Source of the DNA: Hyphomicrobiales bacterium
GTDB taxonomy: Bacteria; Pseudomonadota; Alphaproteobacteria; Rhizobiales; Beijerinckiaceae
Assembly (NCBI GenBank): GCA_004144595.1
Contig: SEEM01000018.1
Coordinates: 1 to 63,060, forward strand
Reading direction: 5' to 3'
Length of the DNA: 63,060 nt
Shown: piece by piece, positions 35,079-45,297 of the stretch
How positions within the stretch are numbered: the stretch's first letter is position 1
How the letters are laid out: each line of letters opens with the position of its first letter
The notes under the pieces: generated by a model
Seen by the model: the letters and a program-made list of their open reading frames with translations, nothing else
Told to the model about the DNA's origin: nothing
Databases searched by the model: none
Position numbers and translations under genes: made by a program

Positions 35079-35915
35079 TCAGCTCTTGACCGCGCCCGAG
35101 GTCAGGCCGCCGACCATGTTGTTGCGGAACAGGTAGTAGATCACCGCCGGCGGGATGGCGTAGAGCAGGCCCGCCGCCATCAGCAGGTTCCAGGGCGCGT
35201 CGTCGGCCGAGAGGAACAGGCCCAGGCCGACAGCCAGCGGAACCGCCTTCTCCGAAGAGAGCAGCAGGAAGGCATAAAGATATTCGTTCCAGGCGAGCAG
35301 CAGCGCGTAGATGCCGATCACCACCATCGAGGGCTTCATCAGCGGCAGATAGACCAGCCGGAAGAGCTGGAGCGAGGTGGCGCCGTCCATCACCGCGGCC
35401 TCGTCGAGTTCCTTCGGCAGTTTGTCGGAGGCCTGCTTCAGGACCCAGATCGCATAGGGCGAGGCCAGCGCGACCATCGCCAGGATCAGCGAGGCCTGCG
35501 TGTTGAGCAGACCATAGGAGCCCATCGCCTTGTACATGGGGATGGCCAGGAAGGCGGCCGGGATCAGGTAGGTCGCCAGCGCCAGGTTCATGATCGTGCG
35601 CCCGCCCCTCACCTTGAGGCGCGCGATTGCAAAGGCAGCGAAGGTCGCGACGAACAGCGTGATCAGCCCCGTCGCGACCGCGATGAAGAAGCTGTTGAAC
35701 ATCTGCCGCCAGAAATTATGCAGGTAGTAGTGCTGCTGGGCGAAGACGATCTGGAAATTCTGCAGCGTCGGCTGGTCCGGCCAGAGCTTGCCGGCCAGCA
35801 TCGATTCCTGATTGGAGATCGAGAGCACGAACAGGTGGTAGATCGGCAAGAGCGTCCAGACCAGGACGGGGATCGCGATCAGCAGCAGCTTGCCTTCGTC
35901 GAGGAAGTTCTTCAT
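35079..35915 (-). CDS. Sugar ABC transporter permease (MalG type)
   Basis: 278 residues, six membrane spans. The EAA loop that contacts the ATPase reads DEAAVMDGATSLQLFRLVYLPLMKP. The N-terminus MKNFLDEGKLLLIAIPVLVWTLLPIYHLF fits the MalG/UgpE class. The start ATG overlaps the preceding permease stop by 4 bases (ATGA). Last gene of the three-gene importer set. No ATPase gene follows. Confidence 0.93.
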   Translation of the reverse strand: MKNFLDEGKLLLIAIPVLVWTLLPIYHLFVLSISNQESMLAGKLWPDQPTLQNFQIVFAQQHYYLHNFWRQMFNSFFIAVATGLITLFVATFAAFAIARLKVRGGRTIMNLALATYLIPAAFLAIPMYKAMGSYGLLNTQASLILAMVALASPYAIWVLKQASDKLPKELDEAAVMDGATSLQLFRLVYLPLMKPSMVVIGIYALLLAWNEYLYAFLLLSSEKAVPLAVGLGLFLSADDAPWNLLMAAGLLYAIPPAVIYYLFRNNMVGGLTSGAVKS

Positions 35916-36802
35916 GCGTCCGGCCCCTTCGACAGGCGCTTCACCATCACGAAGACCATGGGGAGTATCAGCGGCATCGCGACGATGATCGAGGCGATGC
36001 CGAGATCGAGATTGTTGTTGCGCATGTAGCGGATGCCGAGCGTCGCCAGCACATGGTTGAGATCGCCCGGCCCGCCGCCGGTGAGCAGGTAGACGCTGTT
36101 GAAGTCGCCCAGCGTCCAGATCATCGAGAGCATGGTCGAGGTGACGTAGAGCGTCGCCAGCGACGGCCAGGTGATGAAGCGGAACTGCTGCCAGCGGTTG
36201 GCGCCGTCGACGCTGGCGGCCTCGTAGAGATCCTGCGCGATGGCGAGCCGGCCGGTGATCAGGATCAGCGTCCAGAACGGCAGCGACTTCCAGATATGCA
36301 CGAAGATCGAAGACATGAAGGCGAGCTTGGGGTCGGTGAGCCAGCCCGGCCCTTCCATGATGCCGAACCACTGGAAGAGCTGCTGGTTCACCATGCCATT
36401 CTCGGGGTTGAGCATCACCCGGAAGGACAGGATGGTCGGGATCGAGGGCACCGCCCAGGGCAGGATGAACAGCACCAGCACGATGCGGATCCAGGGCCGC
36501 TGCTGCACGAAGAAACCCGACAGCATGAGCGCGATCAGGAATTTCAGGTTCACCGCCACGAACAGGAAGACGATCGTGTTGACGACGGTGCGGATGAAGA
36601 TCGGGTCCGCGAAGAGCGCCCGGTAGGAATTCCAGTTGAGGCCGAGCCAGAGGCCATAGGCCACCGGGTAGACCACCATGACAGCGAAGACGAGCACATA
36701 GGGGGCCAGCATGATGGCGCCCCACATCGCGCGGTCGCGCGTGAAGCCCGATACATCCTCGCGCGGCGCCGCAAGCGGCGCGGTCATGGCGGCTGTGCTC
36801 AT
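35912..36802 (-). CDS. Sugar ABC transporter permease (MalF type)
   Basis: 296 residues, six membrane spans. The EAA loop is YEAASVDGANRWQQFRFITWPSL. The N-terminal APYVLVFAVMVVYPVAYGLWLGL is typical of MalF/UgpA class permeases. GGAG lies six bases before the ATG. It is coupled by ATGA to the MalG-type gene and preceded by the binding protein gene 92 bases upstream. It should form a heterodimeric channel with the MalG-type subunit. Confidence 0.93.
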   Translation of the reverse strand: MSTAAMTAPLAAPREDVSGFTRDRAMWGAIMLAPYVLVFAVMVVYPVAYGLWLGLNWNSYRALFADPIFIRTVVNTIVFLFVAVNLKFLIALMLSGFFVQQRPWIRIVLVLFILPWAVPSIPTILSFRVMLNPENGMVNQQLFQWFGIMEGPGWLTDPKLAFMSSIFVHIWKSLPFWTLILITGRLAIAQDLYEAASVDGANRWQQFRFITWPSLATLYVTSTMLSMIWTLGDFNSVYLLTGGGPGDLNHVLATLGIRYMRNNNLDLGIASIIVAMPLILPMVFVMVKRLSKGPDA

Positions 36803-36894
36803 GAACTCTCCGTGGAATTGTCACCCTGTGAAAGATACGCCGCGGCAATCCTTGCCGCGGCGGGTCGTCGATGCAAGCGCAATGAAAGCTGCGC

Positions 36895-38277
36895 TCAGCC
36901 TGCGATCTGCTTGATGCGGGCGATCATCTCGTCCACGGCCTGCTCGGCCGGGATCTTGTCCTGGACGACGCGGTTCACGGCCTTGGCCCAGACGTTCTCG
37001 GCGTTCACGGTCGTGAAATTGTAGTTGTAGACGAACTGGAACGGCACGGTGCCATCCTTGTACTGCTTGTAGACGACCGCGCGATGCGGGTCCTTGCCAT
37101 CAGACCAGAACGGCGCCTCGATCGCCTTCAGCGTCGTCGGCACCCAGCGGCCGGCCGAGCCCTCGACGAAGGGCCGCAGGTTCTCGTCCTTCATGAAGAA
37201 GGCCATGAACTCCTTGGCGCGCTTCTTGTTCTTGGCGTCGGCGAAGATCACAGCCGTCTTGACGGCGGCGAGGTTGGTCATCTTGCTGCCGTCCGCCTTG
37301 AGCGGAAATTCGGCGGTGCGGATGTTGTCCTCGTAGTTCTTCTTGGCCGTGGCGCGCTGCTCGGCCGTGAGCGCCGCGTTGTTCATGTCGTCCATGTGCT
37401 TGCCGGCGATCGAGATCGTGGCGTTGTGCGTGGCGACAGTGGTGCGGTTGTGGAAGGCGACGTTGTTGTCGGGGTCGAGCCAGTTCACAGACGAGGGCGG
37501 CGTGCAGCCGCGCTGGAAGATGTTGGCGTAGGACTTCACCGCCTCGACCATCGCCTTCTTGTTCGCGGGCTGGTCGAGCACGATCTTTCCGTTCTCGTCG
37601 ACCACCTGCGCGTTATAGGCGTTGGCGAAGGTCAGGAACGAGTAGAAGGTGTCGGAAGCCGCGATGCCCATCGGATGGCCGATGCCATAGACGCGCTTGC
37701 CCTTGGCGCGCATCGCGCCCTGGACCTTGTCGCACCAGAAATCCCAGTAGCCGTTCCAGGTCTTCGGGATGTCGGCCTCCTTGAAGCCGGCCTCCTCCAG
37801 CATGTCCTTCCAGTAGGTGATGTGCATCATCTGCTGCTCAACCGGGAAGGCATAGTATGATTTCTTGCCGGCCTTGCCGTTCATCAGGAAGGTGGTCGAG
37901 ACCGCCATCGGCTGGAACTCGGCCTTCATCGGCTCGATCACGTCCGAGACGTCCTCGAGCTTGCCGTCATAGGCCCATTTGCCGGTGGTCCGGAAATCAT
38001 AGGTGGTGCAGAAGCCGACATCGGGCGGCGTGCCGGCATCGACCGCGCCGACCGATTTCGTGACGCAGTCCTCGGTGGCGTAGAGCGAGAGCTCGACCTT
38101 GACGCCCGTAGCCTTCTGGAATTTGTCGACGACCGCGAGCAGCGCGTCGTCCTCGCCCTTGTAGAAGCCTTTGGTGAACCAGGCCGTCAGCGTCTCCTGC
38201 GCCATCGCGGCGCCGGACCAGCCCGCGATCACCGCCGCGACAGCCGTTCCAATCGCAAAATGCCGTACAAGTTTCAT
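36895..38277 (-). CDS. Carbohydrate ABC transporter substrate-binding protein (family 1)
   Basis: 460 residues. Signal peptide 1-26 ending AAMAQ. The mature protein has the family-1 (maltose-type) periplasmic fold: LTAWFTKGFYKGEDDALLAVVDKFQKATGVKVEL, and FMAFFMKDENLRPFVEGSAGRWVPT at the end. GGAGG lies seven bases before the ATG. Three Cys occur in the first half and central part (DCVTK, GFCTTY, FWCDK). A LacI-type operator candidate lies directly upstream. The cognate sugar is not predictable. Confidence 0.92.
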   Translation of the reverse strand: MKLVRHFAIGTAVAAVIAGWSGAAMAQETLTAWFTKGFYKGEDDALLAVVDKFQKATGVKVELSLYATEDCVTKSVGAVDAGTPPDVGFCTTYDFRTTGKWAYDGKLEDVSDVIEPMKAEFQPMAVSTTFLMNGKAGKKSYYAFPVEQQMMHITYWKDMLEEAGFKEADIPKTWNGYWDFWCDKVQGAMRAKGKRVYGIGHPMGIAASDTFYSFLTFANAYNAQVVDENGKIVLDQPANKKAMVEAVKSYANIFQRGCTPPSSVNWLDPDNNVAFHNRTTVATHNATISIAGKHMDDMNNAALTAEQRATAKKNYEDNIRTAEFPLKADGSKMTNLAAVKTAVIFADAKNKKRAKEFMAFFMKDENLRPFVEGSAGRWVPTTLKAIEAPFWSDGKDPHRAVVYKQYKDGTVPFQFVYNYNFTTVNAENVWAKAVNRVVQDKIPAEQAVDEMIARIKQIAG

Positions 38278-38291
38278 CCGTTATCCTCCCG

Positions 38292-38307
38292 TTTAAACCG
38301 TTTTAAA
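38292..38307 (-). promoter_or_regulatory. LacI-type operator candidate upstream of sugar-binding protein
   Basis: TTTAAACCGTTTTAAA: an even palindrome with a central CG and 7 of 8 base pairs symmetric, the usual shape of LacI/GalR-family operators. It lies 14 bases before the start codon, where a bound repressor would block transcription. No LacI-family gene lies in this window. Confidence 0.55.
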
Positions 38308-38491
38308 GCGACCTGATGATCGTCTTGCCGCGACCCTAGTCGAAAAGCCCCGCACGAAACAAGCCGTGCCGGCATCCATTAAATAGCACTTAATCTGTCC
38401 GAATATGCAAGCCCCCTATGCGCCTACAGCACGAGCACCTGCCCTTCGCGAGCCCTCATCGTGCAAGGCGCCGTCTTTACGGATCAACGCG
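38308..38491. other. Divergent control region between two ABC binding-protein genes
   Basis: Part of a 312-base gap without a gene. It contains an AT-rich patch ATTAAATAGCACTTAAT (38378-38394) that stands out from the GC-rich background and may carry promoter elements. No other structure is seen up to the palindrome at 38492. Confidence 0.5.
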
Positions 38492-38507
38492 AGGTTCGGA
38501 CGAACCT
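38492..38507 (+). promoter_or_regulatory. Palindromic operator candidate upstream of ferric-type binding protein
   Basis: AGGTTCG-GA-CGAACCT, a perfect inverted repeat with 7-base arms, 82 bases upstream of the binding-protein start. It does not match the Iro box or ICE motif of Rhizobiales iron regulators as I know them. Confidence 0.45.
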
Positions 38508-38531
38508 TGGCCTATTTCATGGAACTGTCAT

Positions 38532-38580
38532 CTGCCGGGACTACCGGCAGCGCCATCTCGCAACAGCGATCAAGAGATGG
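38532..38580 (+). promoter_or_regulatory. Two stem-loops in the leader of the ferric-type binding protein gene
   Basis: Stem 1: CTGCCGG (38532-38538) / CCGGCAG (38544-38550), loop GACTA. Stem 2: CCATCTC (38553-38559) / GAGATGG (38574-38580), 14-base loop. The only ribosome-site candidate, GGAG (38579-38582), overlaps the last bases of stem 2, so pairing would hide it. Confidence 0.45.
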
Positions 38581-38589
38581 AGTTTTCAG

Positions 38590-39570
38590 ATGCAGCGCAA
38601 GGCCCTGAGCGCCTTCGTCATCGCGGCCGGCCTTGCGGCCGCGCCGCAGGTTCTCGCCGCCGAGGGCAAGCTGGTGCTGTATACCAGCCAACCCAATACC
38701 GACGCCCAGCAGACCATCGACGCCTTCAAGGTGAAATACCCGAAGGTCGAGGTCTCCTTCGTCCGCGACGGCACGCCGCGCGTCATGGCGAAGCTTAAGG
38801 CCGAGTTCGAGGCCGGTGCGCCGCAGGCCGACGTCCTGCTGATCGCCGACGCGGTGACCATGGAGGGCCTCAAGAAGGACGGGCGCCTGCTCGCCCATGA
38901 CAAGGCCGATCTCGGCGCCTATCCCGCCGGCATCCACGACCCCCAGAAGATGTGGTTCGCGACCAAGCTGATCACCACCGGCATCGTCTACAATACCAAG
39001 GCCGCGATGAAGCCCGCGAGCTGGAGCGACCTCGTCAAGCCGGAGGCGAAGAACCAGCTGGCGATGCCGAGCCCGCTGAACTCGGGCGCCGCGCTGATCC
39101 ACACGATCACGCTGACCAGCAACCTCAAGGACGGCTGGGGCTTCTACGAAAGGCTCAAGGAGAACGGCACGCTTGCCGCAGGCGCCAATGGCGACATCCT
39201 GCGCCAGGTCGCGACCGGCGAGAAGCTCTACGGCATGATCGTCGACTTCATGCCGATCCGCGAGAAGGCCAAGGGCGCGCCGGTCGAGTTCGTCTTCCCG
39301 AGCGAGGGCGTCTCCGCGGTCAGCGAACCGGTCGCAATCCTGAAGACCAGCAAGAACCCCGAAGCCGCCAAGGCCTTCGTCGACTTCCTGCTCTCCAAGG
39401 AGGGCCAGGAGCTCGCGCTGAAGCAGGGCTATGTTGCGGCACATCCGGAGGTCGCCTTGCCGGCCGGGTATCCCGCCCGCAGCGCGATCAAGCTGATGGC
39501 CTTCGACGCCGCCAAGGCCATGTCTGAGGAGACCGCGGCCCGCAAGCGCTTCAGCGCGATCTTCGAGTGA
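38590..39570 (+). CDS. ABC transporter substrate-binding protein (ferric-type, FbpA-like)
   Basis: 326 residues from the ATG at 38590. Signal peptide 1-23 (RKALSAFVIAAGLAAAPQVLAA). The mature part begins LVLYTSQPNTDAQQTIDAFKVKYPKVEV and has SASE-like end features (AAKAFVDFLLSKEGQELALKQGY), as in Fe3+-binding proteins of the FbpA/AfuA group. The same fold also serves phosphonates, thiamine, spermidine and phosphorylated sugars, so iron is not certain. The permease gene starts 31 bases downstream. No ATPase gene is present. Confidence 0.88.
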   Translation: MQRKALSAFVIAAGLAAAPQVLAAEGKLVLYTSQPNTDAQQTIDAFKVKYPKVEVSFVRDGTPRVMAKLKAEFEAGAPQADVLLIADAVTMEGLKKDGRLLAHDKADLGAYPAGIHDPQKMWFATKLITTGIVYNTKAAMKPASWSDLVKPEAKNQLAMPSPLNSGAALIHTITLTSNLKDGWGFYERLKENGTLAAGANGDILRQVATGEKLYGMIVDFMPIREKAKGAPVEFVFPSEGVSAVSEPVAILKTSKNPEAAKAFVDFLLSKEGQELALKQGYVAAHPEVALPAGYPARSAIKLMAFDAAKAMSEETAARKRFSAIFE

Positions 39571-39601
39571 TGACGGGTCCGCTGCCGCGTTGGCCGGCAC
39601 G

Positions 39602-41353
39602 ATGACGCTGGCGCTTGCCCGAATTGGCCGGCGGAAGAACGTGATCGCGACCCCGCAGGCACCACGCATCCGTCTGCCCGAAGGCTGGGGCCTGCCCGCG
39701 CTCGTCGTCGGGGTCGCGCTGTTGCTCGGCGGCCTGCCGTTCTTCCGGCTGGTGCTGGCGGCCTTCGCGCCGGGCTGGCAGTTCGCGCCGGGCGAAGCCT
39801 TCGTCGAGATGACGAGCCGGTCGGCCGTCACCGCGACCTGGCATACGCTGGAGACGGCGACCCTCTCGGCGCTCGGCGCGCTCTTCGTCGGCGGCATCGT
39901 CGCGCTGGCGCTCGGCGTCACCGATGTCCGGGGCAAGCGTCCGCTCGCCTTCGCCTTCGTGTTCTCGATAATGATTGCGCCGCAGGTGGCGGCGCTGGCC
40001 TTCCTCAGCCTGCTCGCGCCGAACTCGCCGATCCTTTCGCTGATCGGGCTCGCGCCGCCGCCCGGCACGCCTAATCCGTTGCTGGGGCGCGGCGGGATCA
40101 TCCTCGTCATGGCGCTGCATCACGCGCCGCTCGTCGCGATCACGCTCTGGACCGGCTTGCGCAGCATTCCGCAATCGCTGGTCGAAGCCGCGCAAATGGA
40201 AGGCGCCGCGCCCGCGACCATCACGACCCGGATCGTCATTCCGGTGCTACGGCCGCAGATCATCGCCGCCGGTTTGATCGCCTTCGTCGCGGGAGTCGGC
40301 AATTTCGGCATTCCGGCCCTGCTCGGCCTGCCCGTGAACTACCTGACGCTGCCGACGCTGATCTATCGCCGGCTATCCAGCTTCGGCCCATCGCGTCTCG
40401 GCGAGACGGCGGCACTGGCGGTGGTCGTCGGGATCGTGGCGGCCCTGGGGATCGCCGCAGCTGCGCTCGCCGCCCTCAACCAGCGCGGCAAGGTCGAGAT
40501 CGAGCGGCCGCTCGAACCTTACTGGCTGCTCGGACCTGCCCGTTCGTTCGCGGCTGCCGGGCTGTGGCTGCTCCTCGTCCTGAAGCTGGGGCTGCCGCTG
40601 CTCGCCCTGCTGAGCGAAGCATTGACGCCGGCGCTCGGCGTGCCGCTCTCCTGGCAGACGCTGACCTTCGACAAGTTTACGGAGGTGCTGTTCCGACAGG
40701 CCGTGACCGTGCGCGCCTTCCGCAACTCGCTTCTCTTCGCCGGTAGTGCCGCGCTGATCCTCGCCGTCCTCGCGATCGTCTTCGCCTATGCGCTGGAACG
40801 GCGGCTCGGCAAGCTTCGGCGCGCGGTCGAGCTGATGATCGAACTGCCCTATGCCCTGCCGGGCATCGTGCTCGCCATCGCCTGTATCCTGATCTTCCTG
40901 AAGCCGCTGCCGCTGATCGGCGTCAGCATCTACGGCACGCCCTTCATCATCCTCTTCGCCTATCTCGCCCGCTTCCTCCCCTTGGCGCTGAAGGCGCCGG
41001 TCGCGGCGATGGCGCAGATCGAAGCGCATCACGAGGATGCCGCAAAACTCGACGGGGCCGGCCTCGCGCAGATGCTGCGCTTCATCGTCGCGCCGATTCT
41101 GGCGCCGGCCGCGGCCGTCTCGGCGCTGATGGTGTTCCTCGTCGCCTTCAACGAGCTCACCGTCTCTGCCCTGCTTTGGTCCTCGGGCACGGAGACGCTC
41201 GGCGTCGTGCTGTTCAGCCTGAAAGAGGCGGGGCTCGCCGGCGAAGCAGCCGCGGTTGCGATCAGCGCCTGTGCGGTCATACTCGTGGTGATGCTGGCGC
41301 TCGACCTGGTCGGCCGCAACCGGCAGCACAACATCCTGCCCTGGCGGATTTGA
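39602..41353 (+). CDS. ABC transporter permease, fused two-domain FbpB type
   Basis: 583 residues with about 12 membrane spans in two tandem permease domains. Each has its own EAA-like loop: VEAAQMEGAAPATITTRIVIPVLRP in the first half and HEDAAKLDGAGLAQMLRFIVAPIL in the second. This duplicated layout is standard for ferric (FbpB/AfuB) importers and related systems. The ATG at 39602 is preferred over the TTG at 39590. Neither has a strong ribosome site. It must borrow an ATPase encoded elsewhere. Confidence 0.9.
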   Translation: MTLALARIGRRKNVIATPQAPRIRLPEGWGLPALVVGVALLLGGLPFFRLVLAAFAPGWQFAPGEAFVEMTSRSAVTATWHTLETATLSALGALFVGGIVALALGVTDVRGKRPLAFAFVFSIMIAPQVAALAFLSLLAPNSPILSLIGLAPPPGTPNPLLGRGGIILVMALHHAPLVAITLWTGLRSIPQSLVEAAQMEGAAPATITTRIVIPVLRPQIIAAGLIAFVAGVGNFGIPALLGLPVNYLTLPTLIYRRLSSFGPSRLGETAALAVVVGIVAALGIAAAALAALNQRGKVEIERPLEPYWLLGPARSFAAAGLWLLLVLKLGLPLLALLSEALTPALGVPLSWQTLTFDKFTEVLFRQAVTVRAFRNSLLFAGSAALILAVLAIVFAYALERRLGKLRRAVELMIELPYALPGIVLAIACILIFLKPLPLIGVSIYGTPFIILFAYLARFLPLALKAPVAAMAQIEAHHEDAAKLDGAGLAQMLRFIVAPILAPAAAVSALMVFLVAFNELTVSALLWSSGTETLGVVLFSLKEAGLAGEAAAVAISACAVILVVMLALDLVGRNRQHNILPWRI

Positions 41354-41417
41354 GGGGTCGCAGACGCCGGCGGCAGGCGTGAAGACAAAATTAAATCGCC
41401 GGTGTCGTAGATGGCGC

Positions 41418-42719
41418 ATGGGTGCCCATCAGACATTGCAGGCCAGGCCGGAGCCCGTACCGGACGATCGCCAGATCCTCGTCATCGAGGATTCGCGGAC
41501 CTTCTCGCTGGCTCTGCGGCAGCTACTCCACGCAGAGACCGGCTTGCCCGTTACGACCTGCGCCTCGCTGAAAGAGGTCAGCGATCTCATCGTCGCGGCG
41601 CCCGGCGCCTATGCTATCGCCGTCGTCGACCTCAATCTGCCGGATGCCCCCCGCGGAGAGGCGCTCGACTGGACCGTGACCCACGGTATCCCCTCGGTCG
41701 TCTTCACCGCGACTTTCGACCTCGCCACGCGCGGCCGGATCATGGAGCGGGAGGTCATCGACTACGTCCTCAAGGACAACGAGTTCGCCCTTCCCAACAT
41801 CGTCGGCACGGTCAAGCGGGCGCTGAACAACCGCAATACCCGCATCCTCGTCGTGGACGACACCCGCACCACTCGCAAGGTGCTCGCGCGGATGCTGTCG
41901 ATCCAGCAATATGCGGTGGTCGAGGCCGGCTCCGGCCAGGAGGCGCTGGCGATGCTGGAGAGAAACCCCGACATCCAGCTCGTCGTCAGCGACTACTACA
42001 TGCCGGACATGGACGGGTTCGAGCTGGCCCGGCGCATCCGCCGCCGGCATCCGGCCGTGCGCGTCCTCGGCATTTCCTCCTCGACGGACCGGCAGACCTC
42101 CGCCGGCTTCCTCAAGGCCGGCGCACATGATTTCGTCTCGCGCCCCTTCGTGCTGGAGGAGTTGCAATGCCGCATCGCCTCCAATGTCGAGGTGCTCGAG
42201 CAGCTCAGACAATTGCAGGACCTTGCGGCGCGCGATTTTCTGACCGGCCTGTTCAACCGCCGCCACTTCTTCGCGCGCGGCCGGCAGCTCGTCTGCGAAG
42301 CGCGCGAGATGGGCCTGCCGATCTCGGTCGCCATTCTCGACATCGACCACTTCAAGCGGCTGAACGACCGCCATGGCCATGACGGCGGCGACAGGGCGCT
42401 GATGGCCGTCGCGAGCACGCTCAGCGCCATGGCAGAGCGCGGCTTCAACCTGCTCGCCCGCATCGGCGGCGAGGAATTCGCCATCATCTTCCCGGGCGCC
42501 GATCTCGCCGAGGCCGAGCGCCTGTGCGACGGCATCCGCGCGGCCATCGCCAGCGCTCCCCTGACGATCGGGGCCGAAACCCTGCCGCTCACCGTTTCGA
42601 TCGGCGTCGCCGCGCTTTCGCCCGATGCCTTGCTCGAAACCTGCCTCGGCCAGGCTGACGAAGCGCTTTACGCAGCCAAGCAGGCTGGGCGCGACCAGGT
42701 CCGCTCGACCGTGGCCTGA
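41418..42719 (+). CDS. Two-receiver diguanylate cyclase (PleD-like)
   Basis: 433 residues. Receiver 1 (about 18-135) has acidic residues in ILVIEDS, phospho-acceptor Asp71 in AVVDLNLP and Lys119 in VLKDN. Receiver 2 (about 142-260) has VVDDTRTT and Asp192 in SDYYMPDMDG, but an Arg (242, SRPF) where the conserved Lys is expected. The GGDEF domain has DFLTGLFNRR, DIDHFKRLNDRHGH and an active-site GGEEF at 350-354, so it should make c-di-GMP from GTP. The inhibitory I-site RxxD reads RGFN (341-344). The start could also be the GTG at 41379. It is on its own transcript unit after the permease gene. Confidence 0.92.
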   Translation: MGAHQTLQARPEPVPDDRQILVIEDSRTFSLALRQLLHAETGLPVTTCASLKEVSDLIVAAPGAYAIAVVDLNLPDAPRGEALDWTVTHGIPSVVFTATFDLATRGRIMEREVIDYVLKDNEFALPNIVGTVKRALNNRNTRILVVDDTRTTRKVLARMLSIQQYAVVEAGSGQEALAMLERNPDIQLVVSDYYMPDMDGFELARRIRRRHPAVRVLGISSSTDRQTSAGFLKAGAHDFVSRPFVLEELQCRIASNVEVLEQLRQLQDLAARDFLTGLFNRRHFFARGRQLVCEAREMGLPISVAILDIDHFKRLNDRHGHDGGDRALMAVASTLSAMAERGFNLLARIGGEEFAIIFPGADLAEAERLCDGIRAAIASAPLTIGAETLPLTVSIGVAALSPDALLETCLGQADEALYAAKQAGRDQVRSTVA

Positions 42720-42725
42720 CGCCCG

Positions 42726-43655
42726 CTATTCCGCCGCGACGCGCGGTTCAGGCCTCTGCTCGCCCATCAGCAGGGCGCGCGACGCCTTCGCCTCGCGGAC
42801 GACGAAGTCGACGATGGCGCGGACCCGCGCGACGTCCTTCAGGTCGGCATGGACCAAAAGCCAGAAGGACCGCGTGATCGAGACCGTCTCCGGCAGGACG
42901 GGTACGAGCCGCGGCTGCCCCTCCGCCATGAAGTGATGGATCACGCCGATGCCGGCGCCGGCGACGACGGCGTTCATCTGGGCGATAACGCTCGAACTCT
43001 GGACATGGGCGCGCAGGCCCTTGGCGACCTCGTCGAGATAATCGAGCTCCGGCGAGAAGATCAGGTCGTCGATATAGCCGATGATGCGATGCTCGAAGAG
43101 GTCCTCCGGCTTGGTTACCGGTGGCATCGAAGCGAGGTAGTCGGGCGAGGCATAGAGGCCGAGGCGGTAATCCGAGAGCTTGCGGGCGACGACCTTGCCC
43201 TCCTTGGGCGGCGCCAGCGTGATCGCGACATCGGCCTCCCGCTTCGACAGCGAGAGCAGGCGGGGCATGGCGATGAGCTGGATCTCCAGGCCCGGATAGG
43301 ACTTTGCAAACAGCGCCAGCCGCGGCGCCAGGAACGCGGTGCCGAAACCGTCGGGCGCACCGATCCTGACCGTGCCCGACAAGGCCATGTCGGCGCCGCC
43401 GATATCGCTCTGGATCGCCAGCGCCTCGGTCTCCATGCTCTCCGCCTTGGCGAGAAGGCGTTCGCCATGGGCCGTCAGCGTGTAGCCCTGCGGACGGCGC
43501 TCGAAGAGCTTGGCCTTCAGCGCCTCCTCCAGCGAGGTGATGCGGCGGGAGACCGTGGCATGGTCGGCGCCGAGCCGGCGCGCTGCTGCGGTCAGGCGCC
43601 CGGAACGCGCGACGGCAAGGAAAAAGCGGAGATCGTCCCAGTCGAAGCGCTCCAA
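42726..43655 (-). CDS. LysR family regulator
   Basis: 309 residues from a TTG start at 43655, read as MERFDWDDLRFFLAVARSG. AGGAGG lies five bases before it, and family members begin this way. The HTH is GRLTAAARRLGADHATVSRRITSLEEAL. The effector domain follows. The open frame continues to a GTG at 43718, but those residues overlap an inverted repeat likely to be the operator. Divergent from mmsA, so it probably controls the valine/isobutyrate operon. Confidence 0.9.
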   Translation of the reverse strand: MERFDWDDLRFFLAVARSGRLTAAARRLGADHATVSRRITSLEEALKAKLFERRPQGYTLTAHGERLLAKAESMETEALAIQSDIGGADMALSGTVRIGAPDGFGTAFLAPRLALFAKSYPGLEIQLIAMPRLLSLSKREADVAITLAPPKEGKVVARKLSDYRLGLYASPDYLASMPPVTKPEDLFEHRIIGYIDDLIFSPELDYLDEVAKGLRAHVQSSSVIAQMNAVVAGAGIGVIHHFMAEGQPRLVPVLPETVSITRSFWLLVHADLKDVARVRAIVDFVVREAKASRALLMGEQRPEPRVAAE

Positions 43656-43681
43656 GGCCCCCTCCTCGTATTTGTGTTTTC

Positions 43682-43716
43682 GCACGGCCAGCGTTTCACT
43701 CTCGCTATAGCCGTGC
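43682..43716. promoter_or_regulatory. Inverted repeat in lysR-mmsA gap
   Basis: Arms GCACGGC (43682-43688) and GCCGTGC (43710-43716) are 21 bases apart, each flanked outward by TTTGTG or CACAAA nearby. It lies between the divergent lysR and mmsA genes and is a candidate LysR binding region. Confidence 0.4.
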
Positions 43717-43778
43717 ACAAACGAGAATGGTAGAGAGGATGCGGGATCATCGCACCATCAGTTCGTAGGGAGGGCGCC

Positions 43779-45275
<1,497 letters not shown>

Positions 45276-45297
45276 GGCGCCACCGAGGGAGGAGGCC

